NCBI RefSeq assembly: GCF_051027545.1
Contig: NZ_CP194901.1
Location: forward strand, 124,001-188,000
DNA length: 64,000 nt
Direction: 5' to 3'
Source: Methylocaldum sp002005105
GTDB taxonomy: Bacteria > Pseudomonadota > Gammaproteobacteria > Methylococcales > Methylococcaceae
Shown one piece after another: positions 10,646-19,736 of this stretch. The stretch's first letter is position 1; every line of letters starts with the position of its first letter. The position numbers were made by a program, and so were the translations under genes. The notes below the pieces were generated by a model. The model was not told where the DNA came from. It saw only the letters and a list, made by a program, of their open reading frames with translations, and made no database searches.

Positions 10646-12163
10646 TCAAGCCGCGATGGGCTGGGTCAGTTCCGTCACCTGATCGGCGAGGTTCCAGGGT
10701 AGGAACTCGTCGATCCGATTGACCGGATGCTCGGCGATGCGGGCCAGCACGGTCCGGAGGTACGCCTCCGGATCGAGGCCGTTGAGCTTGGCCGTGCCGA
10801 TCAGGGTGTAGATCGCCGCCGCTCGCTGGCCGCCGGCGTCGGAGCCGGCGAACAGATAGTTCTTCCGGCCGAGCGCCACCACCCGCAACGCGCGTTCCGC
10901 GGCATTGTTGTCGATCTCCAGACGACCGTCATCGCGATAGCGGGTCAGCGCCGGCCAGCGGGTCAGGGCATAGCGGATCGCCTCGGCCAGGGCCGACTTT
11001 TTCGAGACCTGTGTCAGCGTGGTGTGCAGCCAGGTCTGAAGCGCCGCGAGGAGCGGACCCGCGCGGGCTTGCCGCGCTGCGGCACGGGCCTCCGGCGGCT
11101 GGCCCCGGATCTCGGCTTCGATCGTATAGAGCGCACCGATACGCTGGAGCGCCTCGGCCGCCAAGGGACTCCTGTGGGCCTTGTGGAGCCCGTAGAACTT
11201 GCGCCGGACATGCGCCCAACAGGCCACTTCCTGCACGCGACCGGTGTCGTACAACCCGTTGAACCCGGCGTAGCCATCCGCCTGCAGGGCGCCTTCGAAG
11301 TCCTTGAGATGCGTCCTGGGATGCTGGCCTTGGCGATCCGGCGCGTAGGCGAACCACACCGCGGGCGGCGTGAGATCACCGGCCGGGCGGTCGTCCCGGA
11401 CATAGGTCCACAGCCGACCGGTCTTCGTGCGCCCCTGACCGGGCGCGAGCACCGGGACCGGGGTGTCGTCGGCATGGAGTTTGTCGCCGGCGAGCACATG
11501 CCGGCGGATTGCCGCGACCAAAGGCCGAAGGAGGCCCGCGGCGTCGCCGACCCAATCGGTCAAGGTGGAGCGGGACAGGTCCACGCCTTCGCGGGCGTAA
11601 ATGACCGACTGGCGGTACAGCGGCAGATGATCGCCGTATTTCGAGACGAGTACATGGGCCAGGAGCCCCGGACCCGCCAAGCCTTGGGCGATGGGCCGGC
11701 TCGGCGCCGACGCCTGGACGATGCGGTCGCAGCGGGCGCAGGCACACTTGGGGCGGACGTGGCGGATCACCCGGAAGCGGGCCGGGACGTACTCCAGGAT
11801 TTCGGCGACCTCCTCGCCCAAGGGCTTCAAGGGACCGCCACAGTCGGGGCACTCGGCCAAGCCGGGGGCATGGACCTGAGTTTCGCGGGGCAGATGATCG
11901 GGCAGTGACCGGGGCGTTCTTACCCGGCGCTCGGCTGCGCGCGGTTCGACGATCGCCGCGAGTTCCGCATCGCCCGTTTCGAGTTCCTCCAGCTGAAGTT
12001 CCAATTGATCGAGGAGCCCGGCCATTTTTTCGGAGCGGCGCCCGAACTGCTGGCGGCGGAGCTTGGCGACGAGGAGTTTCAGGTGGGCGATTTCGACGCG
12101 CTGGGCTTCAATCAGCGTCTTGAGGGCGGGAATCTCATCGGGAAGCACGTCGGGGTTGGTCAT
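10646..12163 (-). CDS. tnpC: IS66 TnpC transposase, copy 1
   Basis: 505 residues. An N-terminal leucine-zipper-like helix (LKTLIEAQRVEIAHLKLLVAKL) is followed by RRQQFGRRSEKM, a zinc-binding stretch (AECPDCGGPLKPLG, CACARCDRI) and the DDE core with HADDTPVPVLAPG, QADGYAGFNGLY, CWAHVRRKFYG and EIDNNAAERALR. Start ATG 12163 is used because a possible longer reading frame overlaps tnpB out of frame and has no homology. It appears intact. Confidence 0.93.
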   Translation of the reverse strand: MTNPDVLPDEIPALKTLIEAQRVEIAHLKLLVAKLRRQQFGRRSEKMAGLLDQLELQLEELETGDAELAAIVEPRAAERRVRTPRSLPDHLPRETQVHAPGLAECPDCGGPLKPLGEEVAEILEYVPARFRVIRHVRPKCACARCDRIVQASAPSRPIAQGLAGPGLLAHVLVSKYGDHLPLYRQSVIYAREGVDLSRSTLTDWVGDAAGLLRPLVAAIRRHVLAGDKLHADDTPVPVLAPGQGRTKTGRLWTYVRDDRPAGDLTPPAVWFAYAPDRQGQHPRTHLKDFEGALQADGYAGFNGLYDTGRVQEVACWAHVRRKFYGLHKAHRSPLAAEALQRIGALYTIEAEIRGQPPEARAAARQARAGPLLAALQTWLHTTLTQVSKKSALAEAIRYALTRWPALTRYRDDGRLEIDNNAAERALRVVALGRKNYLFAGSDAGGQRAAAIYTLIGTAKLNGLDPEAYLRTVLARIAEHPVNRIDEFLPWNLADQVTELTQPIAA

Positions 12164-12186
12164 GCCCCGATGATACCCGCCCTCCG

Positions 12187-12531
12187 TCAGGCGGCGTGAG
12201 AAGGCGCGGTGCGGATCGGGCGGCGCCAGTCGATGCCTTCCAGCAGCATCGACAACTGGGCGGGGGTGAGGGATACCGTGCCGCCCGTCGCCTGCGGCCA
12301 GACGAAGCGGCCCCGCTCCAGCCGCTTGGCGAACAGGCAGAGCCCATCGCCGTCCCACCAGAGTAGTTTGATCCGGTCGCCGCGTCGCCCGCGAAAGGCA
12401 AAAATGTGTCCGGAGAAGGGCTCGGCTTGGAGCTGGGTCTGGACCAGGGCGGCCAAGCCATCGAAGCCGCGGCGCAGATCGGTCACCCCGGCAGCGATCC
12501 AGATGCGGGTGCCGGACGGAGGCGCGATCAT
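12187..12531 (-). CDS. tnpB: IS66 accessory protein TnpB (Orf2), copy 1
   Basis: 114 residues with the IS66 Orf2 pattern: IWIAAGVTDLRRGFDGLAAL near the start, FSGHIFAFRGRRGDRIKLLW in the middle and a C-terminal QATGGTVSLTPAQLSMLLEG. It overlaps the tnpA stop by 4 bases, implying translational coupling. Required with TnpA and TnpC for IS66 transposition in studied relatives. Confidence 0.93.
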   Translation of the reverse strand: MIAPPSGTRIWIAAGVTDLRRGFDGLAALVQTQLQAEPFSGHIFAFRGRRGDRIKLLWWDGDGLCLFAKRLERGRFVWPQATGGTVSLTPAQLSMLLEGIDWRRPIRTAPSHAA

Positions 12532-12926
12532 GGGCCCTTGAGACTCGCGAGGACGGTGCGCAAGGTCGCCGCATCGACGGAACCTTTCACCTGAACCCGC
12601 GTACCCCCGAGTTCGATGGTGATGGTGCCCGGCGGAGCGGATACCGTGGCTTCACGCGCCGGCGCGGCCAATGCGGGCGTCATCGCCACCGGTAATAAGG
12701 TCGGCCCCGGCGGACCGGCCGGGGCGTTCCGGTCCTTAAGGTAGTGTCGGCGCCATTTGAACAGTTGATTGGCGTTGATCCGATGCGCCAGCGCAATCCC
12801 CGCGACCGAGGCGCCCGGCTGTAGGGTCCGCTCCACCCGTTCGCGCTTGAACTCAGGCGCAAACCGCCGCCCGCCCAAGGTATCCATCGCCACCACGCCC
12901 GTTGTGAAGTCAGCATCGTGAGTCAT
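12528..12926 (-). CDS. tnpA: IS66 accessory protein TnpA (Orf1), copy 1
   Basis: About 132 residues with an N-terminal HTH (FAPEFKRERVERTLQPGASV followed by AHRINANQLFKWRRHYL) as in IS66 Orf1 proteins. The C-terminal ITIELGGTRVQVKGSVDAAT is also typical. The start may be ATG 12926 or 24 codons upstream; the internal one fits family length better. Confidence 0.88.
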   Translation of the reverse strand: MTHDADFTTGVVAMDTLGGRRFAPEFKRERVERTLQPGASVAGIALAHRINANQLFKWRRHYLKDRNAPAGPPGPTLLPVAMTPALAAPAREATVSAPPGTITIELGGTRVQVKGSVDAATLRTVLASLKGP

Positions 12927-13029
12927 CAGTGCGTCCACCTCAAGAGTGTGCGGACACCCCGTGCATCCGCTCGCACCAGTGTCGCCTGAGCCTTTCAATC
13001 CGTCGAGACGGTCCTCGGCGGACGCTTAC

Positions 13030-13821
13030 CACCAAGCCTGGGTTAGCGTTGGAGATGATCGAACGCGCGTTGGACGCCGGTGTGCCGTGCCGCTGGGTGA
13101 CCGGTGATGAGGTGTATGGGGGCGATCGGCGGCTGCGGTTTTGGCTGGAGCAACGGCGCCAGCCGTTTGTGCTGGGGGTGGCCTGTAACGTGCCGTTGTG
13201 GCGTGATGGTCCGGTGTATCGGCCGGCGCAGGAACTCGCCGCCGAACTACCCGCTTCGGCGTGGCAGCGGCACTCGGCCGGAGACGGTGCCAAGGGGCCA
13301 CGGGAGTACGACTGGGCGTGGCAGCCTTTGTGGCGGTGGCAACCGACCGCTGAGGAGCGGGCCTGGGGCCATTGGCTGGTGGTGCGCCGGAGTCTTGAGG
13401 ATCCGAGCAAGCTGGCGTATTACGTAGCGTTTGCCCCGCGGGAGGGCACGACACTGGAGACCCTGATTCAGGTCGCCGGGCGACGGTGGACCATTGAAGT
13501 GGGCTTCGAGAGGGCCAAGCAGGACTGTGGGTTGGACGAGTATGAGGGGCGGACGTGGGACGCCTGGCATCGGCATATCACCTTGGCGCTGCTGGCCCAG
13601 GCGTTCTTGGTGGCTATGAGCACCCAAGCGAAAAAAGGGGCACTGAGGCCGGCTTGATCCCTTTTACTGCCCCGGAAGTCCGCCGCTTGCTGGTCCAGGT
13701 GCTCTGGACCCGGCGTCCCGAGGCGGCGCATGTGCTGGCCTGGTCACTCTGGCGGCGCCGTCATCAGTGGCGCGCCAGGCAGTGCCATTACCGACGCCGC
13801 TGTCGTGGTCGTCCACCATAA
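13030..13821 (+). pseudogene. IS701-like transposase, 5' truncated and frameshifted
   Basis: The sequence immediately right of IS66 copy 1 reads GLALEMIERALDAGVPCRWV then TGDEVYGGDRRLR, RRWTIEVGFERAKQDCGLDEY and HITLALLAQAFL, the C-terminal half of an IS701-type DDE transposase. The first frame stops at 13657, but the adjacent frame continues with GLIPFTAPEVRRLLVQVLW and WSLWRRRHQWRARQCHYRR to 13821, so a single frameshift lies near 13635-13655. The N-terminal half is absent from the other side of IS66. Confidence 0.85.
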
Positions 13822-13837
13822 CTGCGACTGTAGTACT

Positions 13838-14155
13838 AGTCCCGAAGTCGTGGACCTTCTGGCCAGCCGTCTGCGGACGCCGTTGCAGATCGAATGGCAT
13901 CTGACCCAAGCCTTCGAGACCGCCTACCAGTCCGGTGAATCACCGGTCAGTGCCGAGCTGGTCGAAGCCCTGCTGGCGCGGCACCTGGAAGACCTGGAAT
14001 CCACGCTGACCCGGCAAGGCTACGGCGTGAAAGAGCTGGTTCAGAACTTCGATGCGAAGCCGGCGGAGATCAAAGCCCTGTTCGCCAACCAGCTCGACCC
14101 GATCCGCGCCAGTGAACTGCGGGACCGGATGCGCCTGGCTGGACTGCCGATCTGA
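13838..14155 (+). pseudogene. 3' part of an AAA+ transposition-helper ATPase (TniB/ExeA-like)
   Basis: About 105 residues beginning PEVVDLLASRLRTPLQIEWH and ending FANQLDPIRASELRDRMRLA. This is the C-terminal lid region of an AAA+ ATPase family that accompanies DDE integrases in two-gene transposons. The Walker A and B parts are missing, lost at the IS701-like insertion. The gene stops 10-180 bases before a set of repeated motifs that looks like the transposon end. Family call is from sequence resemblance. Confidence 0.6.
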
Positions 14156-14166
14156 GCGGCTCGGTC

Positions 14167-14307
14167 AGTTGCAACTAATGTGGTCCTGGGCCGGATGATT
14201 GCAGTCCTGCGGCGATGATTGCAGGCCCAGTGGCAGATAATTTGGTCCCGGCGCTCCGGATAGTTGCAACTAATCCGGTCCTGAGATGGCGCTGATTGCA
14301 GTCCCGG
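14167..14307. repeat. cluster of repeated terminal motifs, probable transposon right end
   Basis: AGTTGCAACTAATGTGGTCC at 14167 recurs as AGTTGCAACTAATCCGGTCC at 14262, with shorter relatives GATGATTGCAGTCCTG (14194), GATGATTGCAGGCCC (14214), GATAATTTGGTCCCG (14236) and CTGATTGCAGTCCCG (14292). Such ordered repeats outside the last gene resemble transposase-binding arrays of Tn7/Tn5053/Mu-like elements. The zwf fragment begins within about 30 bases. Confidence 0.6.
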
Positions 14308-14330
14308 CGATTTATGAAATCAGTCCGCTA

Positions 14331-15345
14331 CACGTAGGCGGTGGGCGTCGCGACCTTGAAGGCGTCCAGATAATTGAAATCCATCCGCACCCGCCTGAGA
14401 CGTGCGCGGGAACCCGGCTCCTTGACGAAAAAGTGCAGGACGATGGCTTCCTCGGGCTGGATGCGCAGCACCAAGGCGACCGGGTTTGCATCCTCGCTGC
14501 CGGAGGTCGGGAAGGCACGGTGCGGAACCGGCCTGAAGCGGATGGAAATCTCCGAGACATCCGCCGCCATGCGCTTACCGGTGCGGAGATAAAACGGTAC
14601 GTCCTGCCAGCGCCAATTGTCCACATGGAGCTTGAGGGCGGCATAGGTCTCGGTGTCGGAATCCGGGGCGACGCCCGGCTCTTCCCGATAGGCGGGCACC
14701 CGGCAGCCCTTGATCCACCCGGCGCCATACTGCCCCCGCACCGCGCGTTGCGCGACCTCCTCCGGTGAAATGGGGCGGAGAGCATGCATCACGTCCATCT
14801 TGCGGTTGCGGATATCGTCGGCGTCGTACACCGCCGGTGGTTCCATGGCCACCAGACAGAGCAGCTGCGTGAGATGATTCTGCACCATGTCCCGCAAGGT
14901 TCCGCGTGGTCGTAGTAGCTGCCGCGGTGCTCCACTCCTAGAGTCTCTGCCACGGTGATCGCCACGTGATCCACGTAACGCCGATCCCAGATCGGCTCGA
15001 AGATGGGATTGGCGAAGCGCAGGGCAAGAATGTTCTGCACCGTTTCCTTGCCCAGAAAATGGTCAATCCGGTAGATCTGATTCTCGTGAAAGTACTCGGT
15101 CAGCGCCCGATTGATCGCCTGATAGGAGGCCAGGTCCCGTCCTAAAGGCTTCTCCACCACGATGCGCGCCCGCTCCCGGTCCTTGTGCAATTGTGCCCGT
15201 CCCAGGTTGCAGGCAATATCGGCGAACAGAAACGGCGGCGTTGCCATGTAATAGACCTGCTGGCAAGACTCCTTCCACTCCTGTTCACGGGCCTGCACCA
15301 GCGTACGCAGCCGCCGGTACAACGCCGAATCCTTGAGGTCGCCGC
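14331..15345 (-). pseudogene. zwf: glucose-6-phosphate dehydrogenase fragment, truncated at both ends and frameshifted
   Basis: Reading leftwards: LKDSALYRRLRTLVQAREQE, then ARIVVEKPLGRDLASYQAIN, YRIDHFLGKETVQNI (the active-site RIDHYLGKE region) and GVEHRGSYYDHA. The frame then shifts at about 14910, where one G seems missing, and continues DMVQNHLTQLLCLVAMEPP to DFNYLDAFKVATPTAY. About the first 80-100 and last 130 residues of the enzyme are absent. The left break coincides with the transposon-end repeats, the right break with the DUF2490 gene. No function is expected. Confidence 0.92.
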
Positions 15346-15355
15346 CGGGGGATAC

Positions 15356-16087
15356 TTACTCAGGAAAATTGATATATAGAGACCCCGCGATCAAGTGATG
15401 CATGGTCTCGTTCTGATGTTTGTTGTCGTCGATGTACTGGTTCAGATAACCCAATTCGGCACGGAAGTTCGGGTTGAACGTCCAGCCCAGTCCGGCGAAT
15501 ATGCGGTTCTGGTCGAAGCCCGCCTCACCGCCCCACTTCGTGTCGTTAAGCCGCACGAAGACCTCGTCCCAGGCGATCAGGCTCAGCCGCGGCTCTAGCT
15601 CCAGAGGATGCTGGAAACGAATCATCTGCCGCGGTCTCACCCGCACCTGGTCACCTCTGAGAAAATTGCTTTCCACCATGGTTCGGAAGGTAAATGTGCC
15701 GATATCGGTGGGCCAGACATAACGGAATGCCGGCCAGATATCCTGCTGTGAGATATAGGGTTTGCCGAGATTTTGGGTAGGCAACCAGGTATATCCGGCC
15801 CAGACGGTGGCACGGTCGCTGAGCGAGTAGCCGAGCGCGGCGCGGGCCATGCCTTGATACCAATGCCCCCAATCGTCGTCGAAGCGGGATTGCCCCTCCA
15901 GCCAGATTCGCCCCTTCTCCAGGCTAGAGTCCAGGAACTTCAGGCTGCCTTCTCCGACGACTTGAATCCAGCTGCCGGCATCCTCGGTCAACTCGTCCGC
16001 ATGCCCGTTCGATGGCGTCGCGGCCAGGGCGGCGAAAAAACCGAGAATCGTGACTAGCGGGATATTTCGATGTTTTTTCGCTCTCAT
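15356..16087 (-). CDS. DUF2490-like outer-membrane beta-barrel protein
   Basis: 243 residues. A signal peptide (MRAKKHRNIPLVTILGFFAA, cleavage near GHA-DEL) is followed by alternating beta strands and ends with SLYINF before the last two residues, like a beta-barrel terminal strand. Motifs such as ALGYSLSDRATVWAGYTW and FNPNFRAELGYLNQY fit DUF2490. It starts 24 bases after the hyfI-like stop on the same strand, so it may be the last gene of that operon, although its downstream neighbour is the broken zwf. Role unknown. Confidence 0.75.
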   Translation of the reverse strand: MRAKKHRNIPLVTILGFFAALAATPSNGHADELTEDAGSWIQVVGEGSLKFLDSSLEKGRIWLEGQSRFDDDWGHWYQGMARAALGYSLSDRATVWAGYTWLPTQNLGKPYISQQDIWPAFRYVWPTDIGTFTFRTMVESNFLRGDQVRVRPRQMIRFQHPLELEPRLSLIAWDEVFVRLNDTKWGGEAGFDQNRIFAGLGWTFNPNFRAELGYLNQYIDDNKHQNETMHHLIAGSLYINFPE

Positions 16088-16111
16088 GGTTTCAATGCTC
16101 TGGCGTGGTGA

Positions 16112-16624
16112 TTACCGGGCGGCCAACAGGCTCAGCAGCCCGCCCAACAGGTCTTTCGGCGCCGGCGGGCAGCCGCGAATCACCGCATCCACCGGCACCA
16201 CGTTGCCGACCGGTCCGCAGCTGGCGTAGGACTCTCCGAACTCGCCGCCGTCCGCGGCGCAAGTCCCTACTGCCACCACCCACTTGGGATCGGGAGCAGC
16301 CTCGTACACCGTCAGCAGAGCATGCTGCATATGCCGCGAGACCGGCCCCGTCACCAGCAGGATGTCGGCATGTCGCGGCGACGCGACGAAGTGAACGCCA
16401 AAGCGCTCGAGATCGTAAAAGGCGTTGTTCAAGGCATGGATCTCGAGTTCGCAACCGTTGCAGGAACCGGCGTCCACCATACGAATGCCGAGGCTGCCGC
16501 TGAAGCGCCGGTCGATGGCCGTCTTCAGTTCGGCTCCGATGGCCTCCAGCTCGGGATCGGTGTAGGCCTTGGCCGGCTCGGTGACGACGCCGACGCGGTA
16601 GATTTTTTCAAAGATTCGTAGCAC
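16112..16624 (-). CDS. hyfI: NuoB/HyfI-like [4Fe-4S] small subunit of a membrane complex
   Basis: 170 residues of the 20-kDa subunit family (NuoB, HyfI, HycG). The cysteines for cluster N2 are visible: GSCNGCELEIHALN (residues about 54-60), VGTCAADGG and VIRGCPPAPKDLLGGLL. GTG 16624 is chosen because the family starts LRIFEKIYRVG and the stop of the preceding gene is 11 bases upstream. It pairs with the HyfG-like protein. The cluster ligands are complete, so electron transfer remains possible even though the catalytic subunit lacks NiFe ligands. Confidence 0.9.
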   Translation of the reverse strand: MLRIFEKIYRVGVVTEPAKAYTDPELEAIGAELKTAIDRRFSGSLGIRMVDAGSCNGCELEIHALNNAFYDLERFGVHFVASPRHADILLVTGPVSRHMQHALLTVYEAAPDPKWVVAVGTCAADGGEFGESYASCGPVGNVVPVDAVIRGCPPAPKDLLGGLLSLLAAR

Positions 16625-16635
16625 AGCATCATCCT

Positions 16636-18276
16636 CTAGAGATCGTGGCCGGAATAGGAACCGTTCACCGATTTGTTGCAGAGCGGGAAATCGGGCACGA
16701 TGTTGCCGTGGATCAGCCGCTCCAGGGCCGGCCAGTTGAACACGCTGGGATCGCGCGGGTAATAGCGGCTGATGCGTCCGTCCGAGCCGAAACGGATGTA
16801 GCACAGAATCTCGCCGCGCCAGCCTTCCACCAGAGCCAGACCCTCGGCACCTGCGTCCGGAGTCCGCCAGTCCGCCCGGATCGGTCCTTTCCTGAGACTG
16901 CGCAGCAATTGGGCGATGATGTGCAGCGAGGCATAGATCTCGTCGTACCGCACGTTGAGGCGGGCCGCCACATCGCCGTCCCGATGGCAGGCCGGCCGCA
17001 CCTCGATCCGATCGTAGGGGGCGTAAGCCGCATCCCGCCGCAAATCGAAATCGATCCCGCTGGCGCGGGCGACGAACCCCAAACAGCCGAGCGCCCGGGC
17101 GGTGGCCTCCGGCAGCACCCCGGCCGTTACCAGGCGATCCTGGAGCGAATCGTTGTCGGCCAGGATGGGTCGCAATTCGTCCAACTCCTTACGGAGCCAA
17201 ATCAGCTCTCCCGCCATGGCGGCAGCGGCTTCCGAGCTCAAATCGTGGGCCACGCCGCCCGGCACCACCCGATCCATCAGCAAGCGATGGCCGAACCACG
17301 ACCGGTTGTTGCGCAGCCACAGCTCCCTCAACCTGGAGAACTGGTAACTGGCGAAAGCAAACGCCACGTCGTTGCAGATGGCGCCGATGTCGCCCAGGTG
17401 ATTGGCGATGCGCTCGCGCTCCGCCAGGATTCCGCGGATCGTCAAAGCGCGTTCCGGCACCCGGACTTCGGCGGCCTGCTCCATCGCCCTGCAGGCGGCC
17501 CAGGTGTGACCGACCGTGGTGTCGCCGGACACGCGGCCGGCCAATCGGGCGAGACTGTCGGGACCCCTTCCCTCGGCGATCTTTTCGATCCCCTTGTGCA
17601 CGTAGCCCAGGCGCTCCTCGAGATTGAGCACCGTTTCGCCGACCGCCGAAAAACGGAAATGGCCGGGTTCGATGATACCGGCGTGCACCGGGCCTACCGG
17701 AATTTCGTAGACGCCGTGCCCTTGCGCGCGCTGAAAGGCGTAAGCCTTGTCGGGCGGCGTCACGGCCTTGGGGTTGCCGCTTCTCGGAAAACTCTTTCGG
17801 AGCGGAAACTCGTCCGCCGTCCAAGCCTGATGCCGCAGCCAGCGGCGCGCGTCGGGATGGCCGATGAAGTCCAATCCGAAGGCGTCGCGGGTACGCCGTT
17901 CCGATCGGTTCGCGCCGGGAAACCAAGGCGCTTGCGAGGGCAGCTCCCTTTGGTCGGCATCAAGCACCGCGCGGAGCAGCACGAATCGCCCGTCTTTTTC
18001 GAGACAGGACATGGCTAAGAACCGGAGCGAAGGCATGGAGCCGATGTCGTCCGCCCATCCTCCGGCCCAGCGGAATCCTTTGCCGGCGGCCAGTTCGGCC
18101 GTCCTGCCCCAGTCGTCCGGTTTGATCGCGATCGGGACAGCCGGTATCAAGCCCGGCTCATTCGAGTAATGGATCGCGATTCCTTGTCGGTCGAATTCGG
18201 CAAGAAGATCCTCGACCGGATCGAACTGATGGAACCGCGTCGGCTGCGCGATGCGCGGTTTGGCTAAAGCACTCAT
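16636..18276 (-). CDS. hyfG: HyfG-like fused NuoC-NuoD subunit without NiFe cysteines
   Basis: 546 residues. The N-terminal third is NuoC-like (30 kDa; GANRSERRTRDAFGLDFIGH), and the rest is NuoD/large-hydrogenase-subunit-like (VYEIPVGPVHAGIIEPGHFR, LEERLGYVHKGIEKIAEGRG). Where NiFe hydrogenases carry the first CxxC motif this protein reads RVSGDTTVGHTW, and the C-terminus ends PDFPLCNKSVNGSYSGHDL instead of DPCxxC. It therefore cannot bind the NiFe centre in the usual way and resembles the Ehr (energy-converting hydrogenase-related) group. Start 18276 overlaps the upstream hyfF-like stop by 4 bases. Confidence 0.88.
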   Translation of the reverse strand: MSALAKPRIAQPTRFHQFDPVEDLLAEFDRQGIAIHYSNEPGLIPAVPIAIKPDDWGRTAELAAGKGFRWAGGWADDIGSMPSLRFLAMSCLEKDGRFVLLRAVLDADQRELPSQAPWFPGANRSERRTRDAFGLDFIGHPDARRWLRHQAWTADEFPLRKSFPRSGNPKAVTPPDKAYAFQRAQGHGVYEIPVGPVHAGIIEPGHFRFSAVGETVLNLEERLGYVHKGIEKIAEGRGPDSLARLAGRVSGDTTVGHTWAACRAMEQAAEVRVPERALTIRGILAERERIANHLGDIGAICNDVAFAFASYQFSRLRELWLRNNRSWFGHRLLMDRVVPGGVAHDLSSEAAAAMAGELIWLRKELDELRPILADNDSLQDRLVTAGVLPEATARALGCLGFVARASGIDFDLRRDAAYAPYDRIEVRPACHRDGDVAARLNVRYDEIYASLHIIAQLLRSLRKGPIRADWRTPDAGAEGLALVEGWRGEILCYIRFGSDGRISRYYPRDPSVFNWPALERLIHGNIVPDFPLCNKSVNGSYSGHDL

Positions 18277-19736
18277 AGCGGTGAACTCCCGGCGATAGTT
18301 TGGGTGGCCTGATCGAACCAATTGGAAAGAACGCCCGGGATGGACAATCCCATCCACAGAACCAGAATCAGGTGGACTGCTACCGGCCACAAATTTGCGC
18401 TGATCGGGTGCTGCCCTTCCGGCACCGCGCCGTAAACCACCGGCTGGATATAACGGAACAGTCCGGCGAAGGCGATGCCGATGCCGATCAGGAGCAGCGG
18501 CGTCAGCCAGGGAAACTGCTGCATGGTGGCAGTGAGCACCAGGAACTCGCTCGTAAATACGCCGAAAGGCGGAAACCCGGCGATGGCCGCCGTGCCGATC
18601 AAAAGACCCCAGCCGATGGCGGGCTGGGTTTTGATTAGCCCCCGGATTTTTTCGAGTTGCTGGGTCTTAGCGAGCTGCGCTGCGTGTCCCACGGTCACGA
18701 AAATGGCCGATTTGGTCAGCGAATGCATAGTCATGTGCATCAGCGCCGCGAAGGTCGCGAGCGGGCCGCCCAGTCCGAAGGCGAAGGTCATCATGCCCAT
18801 GTGCTCAATGGATGAATAGCTGAACAGCCGCTTGATGTCGCGCTGGCGGTGCAGGAACAGGGCCGCGACCAGGAAGGACAGGAGGCCGAAGCCCATCATC
18901 AGATAGCCCGCCATGTGGGTACCGGTGGAACCGTCCACCAGCATCTTGCAGCGCACCACCGCGTACAAGGCATCGTTGAGCAGCAGTCCCGAGAGTATGG
19001 CCGACATCGGGGTCGGACCTTCGGAATGGGCGTCCGGCAGCCAGTTGTGCAGAGGCACGAGCCCGATCTTGGTGCCGTAGCCCACCAGCAGGAATACGAA
19101 AGCGAGGCTCAGCACGGTGGGATTCAGCTCGGCGGCATGCTCGAACAGTACCGACCACTGCATGCCGAGCCCGCCGGTCCCGATTTGGCCGGCGGCGAAA
19201 TAGAGCAGCACCGTCCCGAACAGGGCCTGAGCGATGCCTACCCCGCACAGGATGAAATACTTCCAGGCCGCTTCCACCGATTCCGGTGTGCGGTACAGGC
19301 TGACCAGCAGCACCGTGGCCAGCGTCGCGCCCTCCATCGCCACCCACAGCACGCCCATATTGTTGGTCGTCAGAACCACCAGCATGGCCAGCATGAAGCC
19401 CTGGTACATGGTGTGGTAAAGCCGCAGCCGGTTCGGCGTCAGACGGCCGTGCCGGGTCTCGTTAAGCATGTACGGCGCGGAGAAGATCGCCGTGGTCAGT
19501 CCGACGAACGTAGTCAGCACCACCAGATAAACGTTGAACGCATCGATCCGGAATTCGCCGGCGGCGACCGTCATGGGTCCATTATTGAAAACCTCGATGG
19601 CGAGCCACAAAGACGCGAGGAACCCCGCCCCGTTGAGATAGACGTTGACCTTGCCGGCCTTGTCGATGGAACCGAGCAGGGCGAGCAGCGGCATGCCCAG
19701 CAAGGGAATGCCGAGCACCGGATAAAGCGCCGTCAT
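18273..19736 (-). CDS. hyfF: HyfF/NuoN-like proton-translocating membrane subunit
   Basis: 487 residues, about 14 membrane helices, of the Mrp-antiporter-like NuoL/M/N family. The conserved core reads KIGLVPLHNWLPDAHSEGPT and PMSAILSGLLLNDALY, followed by RDIKRLFSYSSIEHMGMM, which includes the lysines and histidine of the proton channel. WVAMEGATLATVLLV holds the conserved TM5 glutamate. It overlaps both neighbours by 4 bases, showing strict translational coupling in the operon. Confidence 0.92.
   Translation of the reverse strand: MTALYPVLGIPLLGMPLLALLGSIDKAGKVNVYLNGAGFLASLWLAIEVFNNGPMTVAAGEFRIDAFNVYLVVLTTFVGLTTAIFSAPYMLNETRHGRLTPNRLRLYHTMYQGFMLAMLVVLTTNNMGVLWVAMEGATLATVLLVSLYRTPESVEAAWKYFILCGVGIAQALFGTVLLYFAAGQIGTGGLGMQWSVLFEHAAELNPTVLSLAFVFLLVGYGTKIGLVPLHNWLPDAHSEGPTPMSAILSGLLLNDALYAVVRCKMLVDGSTGTHMAGYLMMGFGLLSFLVAALFLHRQRDIKRLFSYSSIEHMGMMTFAFGLGGPLATFAALMHMTMHSLTKSAIFVTVGHAAQLAKTQQLEKIRGLIKTQPAIGWGLLIGTAAIAGFPPFGVFTSEFLVLTATMQQFPWLTPLLLIGIGIAFAGLFRYIQPVVYGAVPEGQHPISANLWPVAVHLILVLWMGLSIPGVLSNWFDQATQTIAGSSPL

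Larger units (their letters stand above)
10614..13029 (-). mobile_element. IS66-family insertion sequence, copy 1
   Basis: A 2416-bp element with ends GTAAGCGTCC at 10614 and complementary GGACGCTTAC at 13020-13029. It encodes the tnpA-tnpB-tnpC set. A second copy of the same length lies at 41222-43637 in the opposite orientation, with only a few base differences. The 8 bases outside its two ends differ (GATTGAAG and CACCAAGC), and different IS fragments abut each side, so DNA was lost or rearranged after insertion. Confidence 0.93.

Noticed and set aside
12164..12574. 137-residue N-terminal extension of IS66 TnpC (and the same in copy 2)
   Set aside because: The extension overlaps tnpB out of frame and has no similarity; the family starts at the internal ATG.
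13030..13657. Treating the IS701-like frame as an intact transposase
   Set aside because: It lacks its N-terminal half and continues in another frame after 13657.
16636..18276. HyfG-like subunit as a true NiFe hydrogenase large subunit
   Set aside because: Both cysteine pairs that hold the NiFe centre are absent from the translated sequence.
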